Source: Austwickia sp. (lineage in GTDB: Bacteria > Actinomycetota > Actinomycetes > Actinomycetales > Dermatophilaceae). From it: a DNA stretch of 64,000 nt. The position numbers and the translations under genes were made by a program. The notes under the pieces are model-generated. The model was not told where the DNA came from. It ran no database searches and saw only the letters and a program-made list of their open reading frames with translations. Shown one piece after another: positions 7,543 through 18,888 of this stretch (within the stretch, counting starts at the first letter, position 1; each line of letters starts with the position of its first letter). The stretch lies in the NCBI GenBank assembly GCA_016699675.1, contig CP064985.1:2728001-2792000 (forward strand). The letters are read 5' to 3'.

Positions 7543-9240
7543 TCAGCCGGCGTAGACGCAGCGCCCGGCCACGAACGTCGCCACCACCTCCGTGGCCCGC
7601 AGGGCCGCGCTCGCCTCGGCGGAATCCTCCGGCACGGCGAGCGGGTCCGCGGCCAGCAGGATCAGGTCGCCGGGGTGGCCGGGGGCGAGCCGTACGCCGT
7701 CCGTGCTCGCCGCCAGCGCCTCCCGCGTGCGCAGCGCCAGCTCGGGGTGCCAGGCGGGGCGGTCGTCGCCCGACCGGTGCACGGCGGCGGCGATCGCCAG
7801 CCACGTGTCCAGTGGGGCGACGGGAGCGTCCGACCCCAGGGCCAGCGGCACTCCGGCGTCCGCGAGGGCGCGGAACGGGAAGCACCGGTCGGTGCGGTCC
7901 GGCCAGCAGCGCCCCGTGACGTCCCGGTCGTCCCACAGGTGCGCGGGCTGGACCGACGCGGTGAGGCCGAGCCCGGCCATCCGCCCGATGTCGGCCCACC
8001 GCATGAGCTGGGCGTGCTCGATCGTGCCGCCGGCGCCCGTCGTCGCGAACGCGTCGAGCGCGTCCGCGACCGCCCGGTCCCCGATGGCGTGCACCGCGAC
8101 GTCGAGGCCGCCGCGGCGGGCGCGGCCCATGAGTTCGGCCAGCTCGCGCGGCGGGAGGTTCTGCACGCCGTACGGCGGGTCGCCCGGCTCGGCGTCGGCG
8201 AAGGGTTCGCAGCAGTACGCCGTGCGGGTGTTGAGCGAGCCGTCGGAGATGATCTTCAGCGGCCCCATCGTCACCAGGCCGCCACAGCCCGCGAGCGGCT
8301 CCCCGGTCCGCAGCCCCGCGCCCAGCGCGCCGTCCAGGTCCGCCGGGTAGACCGCGGCGCGGATCCGCAGGACGTCGACGGCCGGGCCGGCCTCGCCACG
8401 GAACCGGGCCGGCCACTGGGCCGGGCCGTTCGCGAACTCCATGTCCACGGCGCCCACCACGCCCCGGGCGCTCGCGGCCGCCGCGACCTCGGCGTACCGT
8501 TCCTGCACCGCCTCCGCGACCCCCGGCAGCTCGGCGAGGCGACCGAAGACCGCGAACCACTCCGCCTCCGCGACGACCTCCGGGCCGCCCTGCCCGGCAC
8601 GGCCGCGAGGCGGCAGGTCGAGCAGCGCCAGGGCCGCCGAGTTGAGCCACGCGTGGTGGGCATCGCCGCTGATCAGCACGACGGGATGGCCGTCGCTCAC
8701 CTCGTCCAGCGCGGCGACCGTCGCCGGCCGCGGCCAGGCGGCGCTGCGGTGCCCCCAGCCCTGCAGGGTCGTCCCCGGCGGCAGCCCGGCGACCGCGCGG
8801 GCCACCAGGGCGCAGGCGTGCTCGGCGTCGCGGGCGCCGGAGGTGTCGAGGCGCAGGGCCCCCAGCACCCACTGGGTCAGATGCACGTGCTGGTCCCACA
8901 GGCCGGGCATGATCCAGCGGCCGCCGCCGTCGTAGACCGGCTCGCCGCGTGTCGGCAACCCGCTGCCGATCTCCGCGATCCGGCCCCGGCGGACGCGGAC
9001 GTCGACCGGTGCCCCGGGCGCGGGCCCGCGGTCGAGAGCGACCGGCCGGACCTGCCGGATCAGCGCGTCCCGCTGATAGTCCGGGTCGTCGACCCCGGGA
9101 CCTTCGGCACGAGTCCGCGACCGCGCGGGCCGGAAGCCGTGGTCAGGGCCGTGCGGCCCATAGGCTGGCCATCGGCGGGCTGCCGAGACCGAGGGCCGAG
9201 ACCGATGTGAGATCGGTGCCTTTTCGATCACGGTGGTCAT
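7543..9240 (-). CDS. Amidohydrolase family protein (YtcJ-like, amidohydrolase 3)
   Basis: This 565-residue metal-dependent hydrolase is predicted to act on an amide or related C-N bond; the substrate is unknown. WIMPGLWDQHVHLTQW carries the HxH metal motif near residue 110. Later come VLISGDAHHAWLNSAALALL, GPLKIISDGSLNTRTA (the lysine region), VHAIGDRAVADALDAF (histidine), IEHAQLM and LALGSDAPVAPLDTW (catalytic Asp), all typical of the YtcJ-type subgroup. A GAGG ribosome site precedes the ATG at 9240, so the first 55 or so residues, which resemble nothing I know, may be a real extension. No alternative ATG or GTG lies close to the conserved domain. It is divergent from sdhC, 41 bases apart. 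Confidence 0.85.
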   Translation of the reverse strand: MTTVIEKAPISHRSRPSVSAARRWPAYGPHGPDHGFRPARSRTRAEGPGVDDPDYQRDALIRQVRPVALDRGPAPGAPVDVRVRRGRIAEIGSGLPTRGEPVYDGGGRWIMPGLWDQHVHLTQWVLGALRLDTSGARDAEHACALVARAVAGLPPGTTLQGWGHRSAAWPRPATVAALDEVSDGHPVVLISGDAHHAWLNSAALALLDLPPRGRAGQGGPEVVAEAEWFAVFGRLAELPGVAEAVQERYAEVAAAASARGVVGAVDMEFANGPAQWPARFRGEAGPAVDVLRIRAAVYPADLDGALGAGLRTGEPLAGCGGLVTMGPLKIISDGSLNTRTAYCCEPFADAEPGDPPYGVQNLPPRELAELMGRARRGGLDVAVHAIGDRAVADALDAFATTGAGGTIEHAQLMRWADIGRMAGLGLTASVQPAHLWDDRDVTGRCWPDRTDRCFPFRALADAGVPLALGSDAPVAPLDTWLAIAAAVHRSGDDRPAWHPELALRTREALAASTDGVRLAPGHPGDLILLAADPLAVPEDSAEASAALRATEVVATFVAGRCVYAG

Positions 9241-9281
9241 CCAAACCTCAATCCCCCACTAGGACAGGGCAGACTGCGCAC

Positions 9282-10016
9282 GTGGCTACTTCGACTCTGA
9301 CACCCACCCGGCCGAGTCCGACCCACTCGTCCATCGCGCTCAAGATCGTGATGGCGATCTCCGGCCTGTATTTCGTCTTCTTCGTGCTGTTCCACATGTG
9401 GGGGAACCTCAAGATTCTGCCGATCTTCGGCGGGGTGCATTCGTACGACGAGTACGCGCACCACCTGCGGACGATGCTGGAGCCGATCCTGCCGTACACC
9501 GGCTTCCTGTGGCTGTTCCGCCTTTCGCTCATCGCCGCGGTCGCGCTGCACATCTGGTCGGCGCTCACGCTGTGGGGCCGCGCCAGCGGGGCGCGGCGGG
9601 CGAAGTATTCGGTGAAGTCCACCGTGCAGCGCACCTTCTCCAGCCAGGCGATGCGCTGGGGCGGCATCGCGCTGCTGATGTTCATCCTGTTCCACCTGGC
9701 GCAGTTCACCGTCGTGAAGTTCACCGGGGACGGGCGTCGCGGTGGCGACTTCGTGCGCGAGGGCATGGAGAGTCCGGGCGCGCTGCTCATCGCGAGCTTC
9801 CAGATCTGGTGGGTCTTCCTGATCTACCTGCTGGCCATGGTCGCGCTGGCGCTGCACCTGCACCACGGCACGTGGAGCGCCTTCCAGACCCTGGGCTGGA
9901 CGAACACGGCCAAGTCGCGCGCCACCGCCAAGGCCTGCGGCCTGGCCATCGCGACCATCGTCGCGCTCGGCTTCCTCCTGCCGCCGTTCCTGATCCTGCT
10001 CGGCGTCGTCAAGTAA
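9282..10016 (+). CDS. sdhC: Succinate dehydrogenase cytochrome b subunit
   Basis: This is the membrane anchor and quinone-binding subunit of complex II. The 244-residue protein has about five hydrophobic helices and histidines placed as haem ligands: LFHMWGNLK, VALHIWSAL, FILFHLAQF and LALHLHHGTW. A single anchor subunit of this size, followed by sdhA and sdhB, matches the di-haem type-B enzyme of Corynebacterium (SdhCAB), not the four-subunit E. coli type. The GTG start is chosen because translation from it begins just before the first conserved helix; an upstream ribosome site is weak (AGGACAGG, 14 bases away). It is first in the sdhCAB operon, 15 bases before sdhA. Confidence 0.94.
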   Translation: MATSTLTPTRPSPTHSSIALKIVMAISGLYFVFFVLFHMWGNLKILPIFGGVHSYDEYAHHLRTMLEPILPYTGFLWLFRLSLIAAVALHIWSALTLWGRASGARRAKYSVKSTVQRTFSSQAMRWGGIALLMFILFHLAQFTVVKFTGDGRRGGDFVREGMESPGALLIASFQIWWVFLIYLLAMVALALHLHHGTWSAFQTLGWTNTAKSRATAKACGLAIATIVALGFLLPPFLILLGVVK

Positions 10017-10031
10017 GGGCTGATTCGACTC

Positions 10032-12041
<2,010 letters not shown>

Positions 12042-12096
12042 TCGCCCCACAAAGCTCTCCCGTCCGTCGTCAGTCCAATCCGTTGTGGGGGCCCCG

Positions 12097-12834
12097 ATGA
12101 GAATCACGCTCAAGATCTGGCGGCAGGCCGGACCGAACACGCAGGGCTCCCTGCACACCTACCAGGTCGACAATGTGTCGCCGGACGAGTCGTTCCTCGA
12201 GATGCTCGACATGCTCAACGAGGACCTCAACGCCCGCGGCGAGGAGCCGGTCGCGTTCGACAGCGACTGTCGTGAAGGCATCTGCGGCATGTGTGGCGTG
12301 GTCATCAACGGCCGCCCGCACGGCAAGCGCGGGGTCACGACCTGCCAGCTGCACATGCGCAACTTCAAGGACGGCGACGAGATCACGGTCGAGCCGTGGC
12401 GGGCGACGGCGTTCCCGGTCATCAAGGACCTGGTCGTCAACCGCAGCGCGTTCGACCGCATCATCGGCGCCGGCGGCTTCATCTCGGCGAACACCGGTTC
12501 CGCCCCCGAGGCGCACTCGGTGCCGGTCGAGAAGAAGAAGGCCGACAAGGCGTTCGAGTCCGCGGCCTGTATCGGGTGTGGTGCGTGCGTCGCGGCCTGC
12601 CCGAACGCCGCGGCCATGCTGTTCATGGGCGCCAAGGTCACCCACCTCGGCCTCCTGCCGCAGGGTCAGCCGGAGCGGTGGACCCGCGTCAAGGCCATGG
12701 TCGGCCGGCACGACGCCGAGGGCTTCGGCGGGTGCACCAACGTCGGCGCGTGCGCCGACGCGTGCCCCAAGGAGATCCCGATGGACGTCATCTCCATGCT
12801 CAACAACGACCTGCGCACCAGCGTGCGGCACTAG
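12097..12834 (+). CDS. sdhB: Succinate dehydrogenase iron-sulfur subunit
   Basis: SdhB passes electrons from FAD to quinone through three iron-sulfur clusters. The 245-residue protein has DSDCREGICGMCGVV for the 2Fe-2S cluster near residue 58, CIGCGACVAACPNAA near 150 for the 4Fe-4S cluster, and a third set, CTNVGACADACPKEIP, near 205. The ATG at 12097 is preferred to the in-frame GTG at 12085 because the protein then begins MRITLKIWRQ, as homologues do. A 55-base gap separates it from sdhA; the three genes form one operon closed by the hairpin at 12907. Confidence 0.96.
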   Translation: MRITLKIWRQAGPNTQGSLHTYQVDNVSPDESFLEMLDMLNEDLNARGEEPVAFDSDCREGICGMCGVVINGRPHGKRGVTTCQLHMRNFKDGDEITVEPWRATAFPVIKDLVVNRSAFDRIIGAGGFISANTGSAPEAHSVPVEKKKADKAFESAACIGCGACVAACPNAAAMLFMGAKVTHLGLLPQGQPERWTRVKAMVGRHDAEGFGGCTNVGACADACPKEIPMDVISMLNNDLRTSVRH

Positions 12835-12906
12835 CGCGCACAGCTGGGCGGCGCGTCTGACCGCAAGGTTCCTGCGGCACCCGACGTACCGTCTCGAAGC
12901 CACCCA

Positions 12907-12939
12907 CCGGCCCGTCCCGATCCGTTCGGGGCGGGCCGG
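12907..12939 (+). terminator. Hairpin after sdhCAB
   Basis: CCGGCCCGTCCCG (12907-12919) pairs with CGGGGCGGGCCGG (12927-12939), with one G-U pair and a 7-base loop. No T-run follows, as is common in high-GC actinobacteria. It is the probable end of the sdhCAB transcript. Confidence 0.65.
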
Positions 12940-13000
12940 CGGCGTTGCCCCGGGCGTTTCGCACGCCCGACCCGCGACGTCCGTCGGGAACACTGGGGCC

Positions 13001-13687
13001 ATGGACATCACCGTCGTCGGGCACGCGCGGGCCAGCGTCAAGCCGGAGCGGGCCACGCTGCACCTGCTCGCGGGCTTCGAATCGGGCGACAAGAGCGACG
13101 CGCTGACCCGGACGACGACGCTCGTCGGCAAGCTCCAGGCGCAGATCAGCGCCCTGGAGGGGGCGGGCGTCTCGCCGATCACCTGGCACGCGGTGCTGCC
13201 GGTGCAGACGCGCGCCTACCGCCCGTACTCCGACAAGGGCGCCGTGCTCCCGCAGCGGCACTTGGCCGAGTCGCGCCTCAAGGTGAAGTTCCGCGACTTC
13301 GAGGCGCTCAGCCAGTTCGCGGCGCAGGTGGGCGGGGCGGCGGGGGTCACCCTGCAGTACGTCGAGTGGGCGCTGACCGAGGTCTCGCAGACCTACCTGC
13401 GCGCTCAGGTGCTCACCCAGGCCGTCGAGGACGCGAAGACGCGGGCGACGGCCATCGCCAAGGCGGCCGGGGCCCAGGGCGTCACGCCGCTGGAGATCGC
13501 CGACCCGGGACTGCTGTCGAATGTCACCTCGTCCGGGCCGGTCGGTGCGCACGTCCAGGCGGCGGCGATGCGCGGCGGGCCGGTGGGCTTTTCGGGGAAG
13601 GTCGCCGGGGACGAGCAGGGCATCGACCTGGCGCCCGAGGACGTGGTGATCGAGGCCGAGGTGCACGCCCGCTACACGACCACCTGA
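13001..13687 (+). CDS. SIMPL domain protein (DUF541 family)
   Basis: This 228-residue protein belongs to the SIMPL family, periplasmic or cytoplasmic oligomeric proteins without an agreed biochemical role. It opens with the usual first strand (MDITVVGHARASVKPERATL). It has no signal peptide or membrane helix, so it should stay in the cytoplasm, as other short actinobacterial members appear to. The helix QAVEDAKTRATAIAKAAG near residue 145 is the most conserved SIMPL segment. The ATG is supported by the domain beginning immediately after it; a weak -10-like AACACT ends 6 bases upstream. It stands alone between sdhB and the convergent lipoprotein gene. Confidence 0.85.
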   Translation: MDITVVGHARASVKPERATLHLLAGFESGDKSDALTRTTTLVGKLQAQISALEGAGVSPITWHAVLPVQTRAYRPYSDKGAVLPQRHLAESRLKVKFRDFEALSQFAAQVGGAAGVTLQYVEWALTEVSQTYLRAQVLTQAVEDAKTRATAIAKAAGAQGVTPLEIADPGLLSNVTSSGPVGAHVQAAAMRGGPVGFSGKVAGDEQGIDLAPEDVVIEAEVHARYTTT

Positions 13688-13719
13688 CGCCCGAGCTGGT
13701 CGGGCGGCCCCGGAGCGCG

Positions 13720-14922
13720 TCAGCTCGGACAGGTGAGGGCGTCCAGCAGCGGTCGCGGCGACTGGATGGCCCACCGCGCCTCGGGGCTCAGGTTCATGGT
13801 CAGGTCGCTCGCCTGGCTAGCGGACGGCTTGGTGGCGGAACCCGCGCTCGGCGGCGTGCTCGCGCGAGCTGGTGGCTCGGGGTCGATGCGGGCGAACACG
13901 CCGGTCCGGGCGCTGCCGACGTAGCTGCGTGCCTCGTCGGCCCGTTCCCCGCCGCTGCGCAGCTCGAGGAGATCCCCGACCCCATGCAGGTCCCGGGAGA
14001 AGCCCGGCAGCTCGACGCCCGCCACCGGGTGGGGGGTGGCGCCATCGTCCTGCGACAGGCGCCACAGCAGGCCGTCGCGGACGAACCACAGGTCCCCGCC
14101 CGCCACCGCGACCTGGGCGCCGGGCGCCAGCCCGTCGGTGACCTTGGCGGGGGCCTGGCCGGTGCGGGTCTCGGCGACGTCGAGCCGGACGACGCTCAGG
14201 GCGGCCGAGCGGCCGCCGTTGCCCACCAGCCACAGCCGCGATCCGGCCAGGGCGCTGACGTCGTACGGCCCCTCCGCGGCCGTGAACGTCCGTCCCGTCG
14301 CCCGCTCGTAGGCGACCCACCGGCGCAGCAGCACGCCCGTGGGCTGGGCGACCCCGCCCACCCCCTGGCTCCACACGGCGTACCCCGGCGACAGGAAGAC
14401 GGTCCCGCCGACGCCGCCGTTCTCGTCGCCGTGGGCGATCAACCGGTCCGTGCCGGTCGCCGCATCCCACAGGTGCACCTCCCCGGTCCCCTTGCCCCCG
14501 GGCCACATCACGTGGGCGTACAGCAGGGCGGTCCCGTCCCAGGCCGCGGATGCGGAGGCGTACGCGGGGACGGTCGCGATCCGCCGTACGACGGCGCTGG
14601 TGGCGGGGTCGATGAGGGCGTACGGCGTGGCCGCCGGAGGCGCGGCGAGCGACGCGGCCAGCAGGCCGGAGGGGCTCGGCGTACCGAACACGAACTGGTA
14701 CGGAGCCGTCCCTGACAGGCGCGGGGGCGTGCGCCAGGCCTGGACGGCCCCTGCCGGCAGCTCGCCGCAGTCCTCGCCCTGCGGGCCCACCCGGTGTCGG
14801 TCCGCGACCGCTCCCAGACGCGGCGTGCCGGGAGGTGCCGGGGCGTCGACGCCGGTCGTCGTACACCCGGCAAGAGCCGCGGCGGCCACCAGCGCTGCCC
14901 AGGCCGTTCGTCGCGCGCGCAT
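13720..14922 (-). CDS. Predicted lipoprotein with beta-propeller-like repeats
   Basis: This 400-residue protein starts with a lipoprotein signal (LVAAAALAGC, lipid-modified Cys near residue 20), so it should be anchored outside the membrane. The rest shows recurring strands such as EVHLWDAATGTDRLIAHGD, GSRLWLVGNGG and GGDLWFVRDGLLWRLS, which suggests a beta-propeller. The VHLWDAATG...AVWSQG stretch closely resembles VFLWDSTTG...AIWQEG in the anti-sigma-like protein at 17500-18888, so the two are probably paralogues. AGGAGGG precedes the ATG. The C-terminal 70 residues are Ser/Ala/Pro-rich. Function unknown; a sensory or ligand-binding role related to the sigma-factor system is inference. Confidence 0.75.
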   Translation of the reverse strand: MRARRTAWAALVAAAALAGCTTTGVDAPAPPGTPRLGAVADRHRVGPQGEDCGELPAGAVQAWRTPPRLSGTAPYQFVFGTPSPSGLLAASLAAPPAATPYALIDPATSAVVRRIATVPAYASASAAWDGTALLYAHVMWPGGKGTGEVHLWDAATGTDRLIAHGDENGGVGGTVFLSPGYAVWSQGVGGVAQPTGVLLRRWVAYERATGRTFTAAEGPYDVSALAGSRLWLVGNGGRSAALSVVRLDVAETRTGQAPAKVTDGLAPGAQVAVAGGDLWFVRDGLLWRLSQDDGATPHPVAGVELPGFSRDLHGVGDLLELRSGGERADEARSYVGSARTGVFARIDPEPPARASTPPSAGSATKPSASQASDLTMNLSPEARWAIQSPRPLLDALTCPS

Positions 14923-15055
14923 GGTCCCTCCTGTCGTCCCAGGTCTCTCTCATGGTGCAGAGCGGGCAGGGGCGAGTCCCGGTTGCCGCGCCGAAGGCCG
15001 CTGGGGAGCCGGAAGACCCGGCGTGCGTGCGGCCGCCGTACGGCGCGTGCGCCCC

Positions 15056-15061
15056 TAGGGT
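15056..15061 (+). promoter_or_regulatory. -10 box, leaderless glgC
   Basis: TAGGGT ends 6 bases before the glgC ATG, which has no Shine-Dalgarno sequence upstream. Confidence 0.6.
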
Positions 15062-15067
15062 CGAGGC

Positions 15068-16231
15068 ATGTACGAGCCCAAGGTCCTCGCGTTGATTCTG
15101 GCCGGCGGCAAGGGAAGTCGGCTCGGGGCGCTGACCGAGCGGGCGGTGAAGCCGGCGCTGCCCTTCGGCGGGACCTACCGGCTGATCGACATCTCCCTGT
15201 CCAACCTGGCGCACAGCCACATCAGCGACGTGGGGATCGTGCAGCAGTACCTGCCCGGGTCGCTCAACCGGCACCTGGCCAACGGGCGGCCCTGGGACCT
15301 GGACCGCTCGCACGGGGGTCTGCGGATCCTCGCGCCGTACCAGGGCCGCGAGGGGGAGGGCTTCGCGTCCGGCAACACGGACTCGATCTATCGGCACGCC
15401 CACGAGATCGAGATGAGCTGCGCCGACGTCGTGTTGGTGCTGTCGGCGGACCACGTCTACACGCTGGACTTCCGGGACGTGCTCGCCACGCACGCCCGCA
15501 CCGACGCCGACCTGACGATCGTGACGACGCGGATCGATCGGGACGTGACGCGGTACGGCGTCGTGCACACGGATGCCGAAGGGGTCGTGACCGCGTTCGA
15601 CTACAAGCCGGACGAGGCGGCGACGCAGACCGTGGCGTGCGAGGTGTTCTGCTACGACGCCGACGACCTCGTGGCCGGGCTGCGGGCGCTTGCTGGCCAG
15701 GGGGAGCTGGGGGATTACGGCGAGGACCTGGTGCCCTACTTCGTGGCCAACCACCGCGTGGTCGAGCACCGGATGGACGGGTACTGGCTGGATCTCGGGA
15801 CGCTGCAGTCCTATTGGGCGGGCAACCTGCAGCTGCTGCACGGTGCGGGCGTCCGGCTCGACGATCCGACGTGGCCGATCTGGACCGCCCAACCGCAACT
15901 CCTGCCTGCGCGCATCGAACCCGGCGCGGTGGTGGACTCCTCGATGGTCAGCGCGGGGGCCCGGGTGGCGGGTCGGGTCACTCGGTCGCTGCTCGGCCCG
16001 CGGGTGGTCGTGGAGGCCGGCGCCGAGGTGGAGGACTGCGTGATCCTCGACGGGGTGGCGATCGGCTCGGGGGTGCGGCTGCGCAACTGCGTGGTCGTGC
16101 CGGAGGCGCAGGTTCGCGGCGGCGGCCCGCGGGGCACGGCCGACGCGGTGACCCTGATCGGACGCGACGGCACGATCGCCGAGCGCGAGAAGCTCGATCC
16201 TGGCGAGGAGCTCCCGGCCCACCTGCGCTGA
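15068..16231 (+). CDS. glgC: Glucose-1-phosphate adenylyltransferase
   Basis: GlgC makes ADP-glucose from glucose-1-phosphate and ATP, the first committed step of bacterial glycogen synthesis. The 387-residue protein has the nucleotidyltransferase signature LAGGKGSRLGALTERAVKP near residue 12 and FGGTYRLIDISLSNLAHS. VLVLSADHVYTLDF and MDGYWLDLGTLQSYW (sugar-phosphate site) follow. The C-terminal left-handed beta-helix hexapeptides follow from about residue 275 (SMVSAGARVAGRVTRSLLG). It is slightly shorter than the E. coli enzyme, as in other actinobacteria. No glgA is adjacent. Transcription is probably leaderless. Confidence 0.95.
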   Translation: MYEPKVLALILAGGKGSRLGALTERAVKPALPFGGTYRLIDISLSNLAHSHISDVGIVQQYLPGSLNRHLANGRPWDLDRSHGGLRILAPYQGREGEGFASGNTDSIYRHAHEIEMSCADVVLVLSADHVYTLDFRDVLATHARTDADLTIVTTRIDRDVTRYGVVHTDAEGVVTAFDYKPDEAATQTVACEVFCYDADDLVAGLRALAGQGELGDYGEDLVPYFVANHRVVEHRMDGYWLDLGTLQSYWAGNLQLLHGAGVRLDDPTWPIWTAQPQLLPARIEPGAVVDSSMVSAGARVAGRVTRSLLGPRVVVEAGAEVEDCVILDGVAIGSGVRLRNCVVVPEAQVRGGGPRGTADAVTLIGRDGTIAEREKLDPGEELPAHLR

Positions 16232-16285
16232 CGCAGTACGGCGTCGGGCTGGCCTCGGCGGGATCGCGCTCCCGACGGCCGACGG

Positions 16286-16291
16286 TACGGT
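16286..16291 (+). promoter_or_regulatory. -10 box, leaderless AlkZ-like gene
   Basis: TACGGT ends 7 bases before the ATG at 16299. The retained promoter argues that the downstream gene was active recently. Confidence 0.5.
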
Positions 16292-16298
16292 TCGGGGC

Positions 16299-17445
16299 AT
16301 GGCGTACTCGTGGGAGGACCTCGCCGCGCTCGCCCTGGGTCGGCAGTTCCCCGAGGTGGCGGGCCGCGATGTCGAGGCCGTCGTCGAGGCGGGGCAGCGG
16401 GTGGGGCCGGTGCAGGCGCAGACGGCACGGTCGCCGTGTCGGGCTCGCCGCGCGGCTGCCCGGCGTCGCGAAGGCGACGATCGACGCGGCGTACGAGGCG
16501 TCCGCGCTCGTGCGCGGCAGCACCCTCCGCGGGACCGTGCACGCCTGCGTGGCCGCGGACCACCCCCTGCTCGACGCGGTGACCCGCCTCGGCAATCGGC
16601 CGCTATGGGCCCGGACGTTGCGCCTGGTGGAGACCAGCCTGGAGGAGGTGTGGGAGGGCATCGAGGCGTACGCCGCGCCCGGCTGGCGCACGGTGGCCGA
16701 ACTGGTCGATCACCTGGCGGTGTGGTTGGCCGCCCACGACCCGGGGGCGCAGCCGGCGCTCGCGAACGCGGCGGGGCGGTTCTTCGCGCTCGGCCATGGC
16801 GGCCTCGTGCGGCGGCCGCTGTCCGGCGGCTGGGAGGGGCAGGGGGCGCCGGGCTACCGGACCGCGAGTGTGCTCCTGGGGGATGCGGGCGAGCGATCCC
16901 GGCTGGCCGCCGACCCCGCGGCGGTGCTGGACGCGGCGGTCCGGCGCCACCTGAGCGCGCACGGACCCGCGAGCCGCCAGGACATCGCATGGTGGTCCGG
17001 CGTCGGGCTGCGGCCGGTCGACGCGGCGCTGGCCAGGCTGGCGGGCGAGCTGACCGCGACGCCGGGCCCGGACGGACGGCTCTACCACGACGTGGCCGAA
17101 AGTCCCGCGCCCGCGCGGACCCTGACCGGGGTGCGGCTGCTGCCGGAGTTCGACGCGCCGTTGTGCGGGTACGACCCGCCCGCCCGCACCCGGTTCATCG
17201 ATCCCGGCCACCACGCGGTGCTCTGGTCCGCGAAGAACGGGCTCATCCAGGCGCCGCTGCTGGTGGACGGGCGGATCACCGGGTACTGGCGGCTGACCGG
17301 CACCGGCGCGCGGCGCGGCCTGGAGGCGACGTGGTTCGCGCGAACCCGCCGCCCGCGGCGCGCCGAGTTCGACGAACCGATGGCGCACCTGGCCACGGCG
17401 TACGGCGTGCGCGCGACCGCCCTGACCCTGCAGCGCGCGTCATGA
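16299..17445 (+). pseudogene. AlkZ-like winged-helix DNA glycosylase family protein, one frameshift
   Basis: The N-terminus from 16299 reads MAYSWEDLAALALGRQF up to VGPVQAQTARSP. The rest continues in another frame from about 16438 as VGLAARLPGVAKATIDAAY, with GSTLRGTVHACVAADHPLL next. It runs in frame to the stop at 17445, ending in GVRATALTLQRAS. Together they make one 380-residue winged-helix AlkZ/HTH_42-type protein. Family members include the AlkZ and AlkX glycosylases that unhook interstrand crosslinks, and QAQ/QxQ motifs such as VQAQ here are the known catalytic region in that family. A net loss of 2 bases (or gain of 1) near 16437 explains the break. It may be a recent mutation or an assembly error, since the rest is well preserved. 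Confidence 0.75.
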
Positions 17446-17499
17446 GCAGCGCTGCGAGCTTCAGCGCAGGCCGCCCCCATCGCGGGGCGATGGCCCGGT

Positions 17500-18888
17500 T
17501 CACCGACAGGCTGCGGCTAGCGCCGCCCGCACCGCCTCGGCGTCGGCGACGTTGATCGCCGACGGGAACTTCTCGGCGGATGCGGGGACGACGAGCCTGC
17601 CCAGCCAGGACTGGGCGGGATAGCGCAGCCGAGTAGCAGCGCCCGTCTCGGCATCGATCACCACACTGACCAGCCCGACCGATGCGTAGCTCTGCGCCAC
17701 GGAGATCAGTCCGCCGCCCACGGTGGGGTAGGCATCTCGTGCGTCGGTCAGCCGCCGCACCTGTCGCGGGGCCCTGCCCGGGGCATCGACGACCATCAGG
17801 CGGTCGCCGTCGACCCAGGCGACGGACCGGCCGTCTGAGGAGACCTGTGTCGGGACCCGGATCCCCGTGGCGACCACGGTCGGCGTCCCGGAGCCGAGGT
17901 CGGCGACCCGTAGGAGCCGGTCACCATCGACGGCCCAGAGGTCGGTCCCAAGGATCCCCACCGGCATGAGCTTGCTCTCCGCGAGGATGTCGAGCCGGCC
18001 GGAATCGAGGTGGTAGCGCACCAGGCGGTATCGACCGTCGAACGTGCCCAGCCCCCGTGGACCGTCGTGGCCCTCCTGCCAGATGGCGACGTTGCTGCCG
18101 ACCGCCGGGGCGCTCGCGAACGCGGCCGGCCCCCAACCCTGATCGTCGTGGGCACCGATCAGCGTCACGCGTCCGGTGGTCGAGTCCCAGAGGAACACCT
18201 CGACCCCCACCATGACCCCCCGGGCATAGACGGCGAGACGCCCGTCCCACCGTCCCCAGACCGACTGTTGCACGCGAGCTTCGGCCACGACGGGGCCAAC
18301 AGCGCCGGTCGTCAGGTCCACCAGGCGGAGGCGGCGTTCCTCCCCGTGGTCATCGAGCCTGACCTCCACCACGCCCTGCGTCGAGGTCGCCGCCCCAACA
18401 GGACTGAAGCCGTCGGCCCACCGGCCGGTCAGTTTCAGGCCGGCCTGGTCACCGGCCTTGCTCAGCGGGGCTCGGAGGTTTTCGGGGAGGCGGCCGCACG
18501 CTCGGCCGTCTGGGCTCACCACGCTTTGCTCCGGGATCTGCAGCGCCCGGGGCACCCCCGGGTCAGGGGTCGCGAGCGGCTCGTCGGGGTCGGGGTCGTG
18601 TGGGGGTGTCGGCGTCACCGACGCTGTTGAGCTGGCGCCCGTGGCGGGGGTCAGATTCGGCGGGGCGGAGCGCAGCGGCCCCACCGTGAGGGTCGCGGCG
18701 GCGAGGGCGGCGACCGTGGCCGTGCCGAGCACGCCGTACGCCGTGCGGCGGCGCTGCACCCGCGTCCGTCCCGCGGCCTCGATCCCCGCCAGGTCGTACC
18801 GCATGGGCGGGGCCCCGGCCTCCAGGACGCGGGTGATGACCTGATCGTCGGCGCCGTAGCGGCGCTCGTCGTACTCATGCGGTGACAT
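17500..18888 (-). CDS. Membrane-anchored anti-sigma-like protein with beta-propeller-like outer domain
   Basis: This 462-residue protein overlaps the sigma-factor gene by 14 bases, so the two are co-translated. It has a short cytoplasmic part of about 50 residues and one hydrophobic segment (residues 51-69, YGVLGTATVAALAAATLTV). A Pro/Thr/Asp-rich linker and a long extracytoplasmic domain follow, with repeated strands (VFLWDSTTGRVTLIGAHDD, TDLWAVDGDRLLRV, SVAWVDGDRLMVVD). SigE70-type sigma factors in actinobacteria are typically followed by such a one-helix protein, thought to restrain the sigma factor. No zinc HxxxCxxC motif is visible, so its mode of action is uncertain. The outer domain resembles the lipoprotein at 13720-14922. 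Confidence 0.75.
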   Translation of the reverse strand: MSPHEYDERRYGADDQVITRVLEAGAPPMRYDLAGIEAAGRTRVQRRRTAYGVLGTATVAALAAATLTVGPLRSAPPNLTPATGASSTASVTPTPPHDPDPDEPLATPDPGVPRALQIPEQSVVSPDGRACGRLPENLRAPLSKAGDQAGLKLTGRWADGFSPVGAATSTQGVVEVRLDDHGEERRLRLVDLTTGAVGPVVAEARVQQSVWGRWDGRLAVYARGVMVGVEVFLWDSTTGRVTLIGAHDDQGWGPAAFASAPAVGSNVAIWQEGHDGPRGLGTFDGRYRLVRYHLDSGRLDILAESKLMPVGILGTDLWAVDGDRLLRVADLGSGTPTVVATGIRVPTQVSSDGRSVAWVDGDRLMVVDAPGRAPRQVRRLTDARDAYPTVGGGLISVAQSYASVGLVSVVIDAETGAATRLRYPAQSWLGRLVVPASAEKFPSAINVADAEAVRAALAAACR

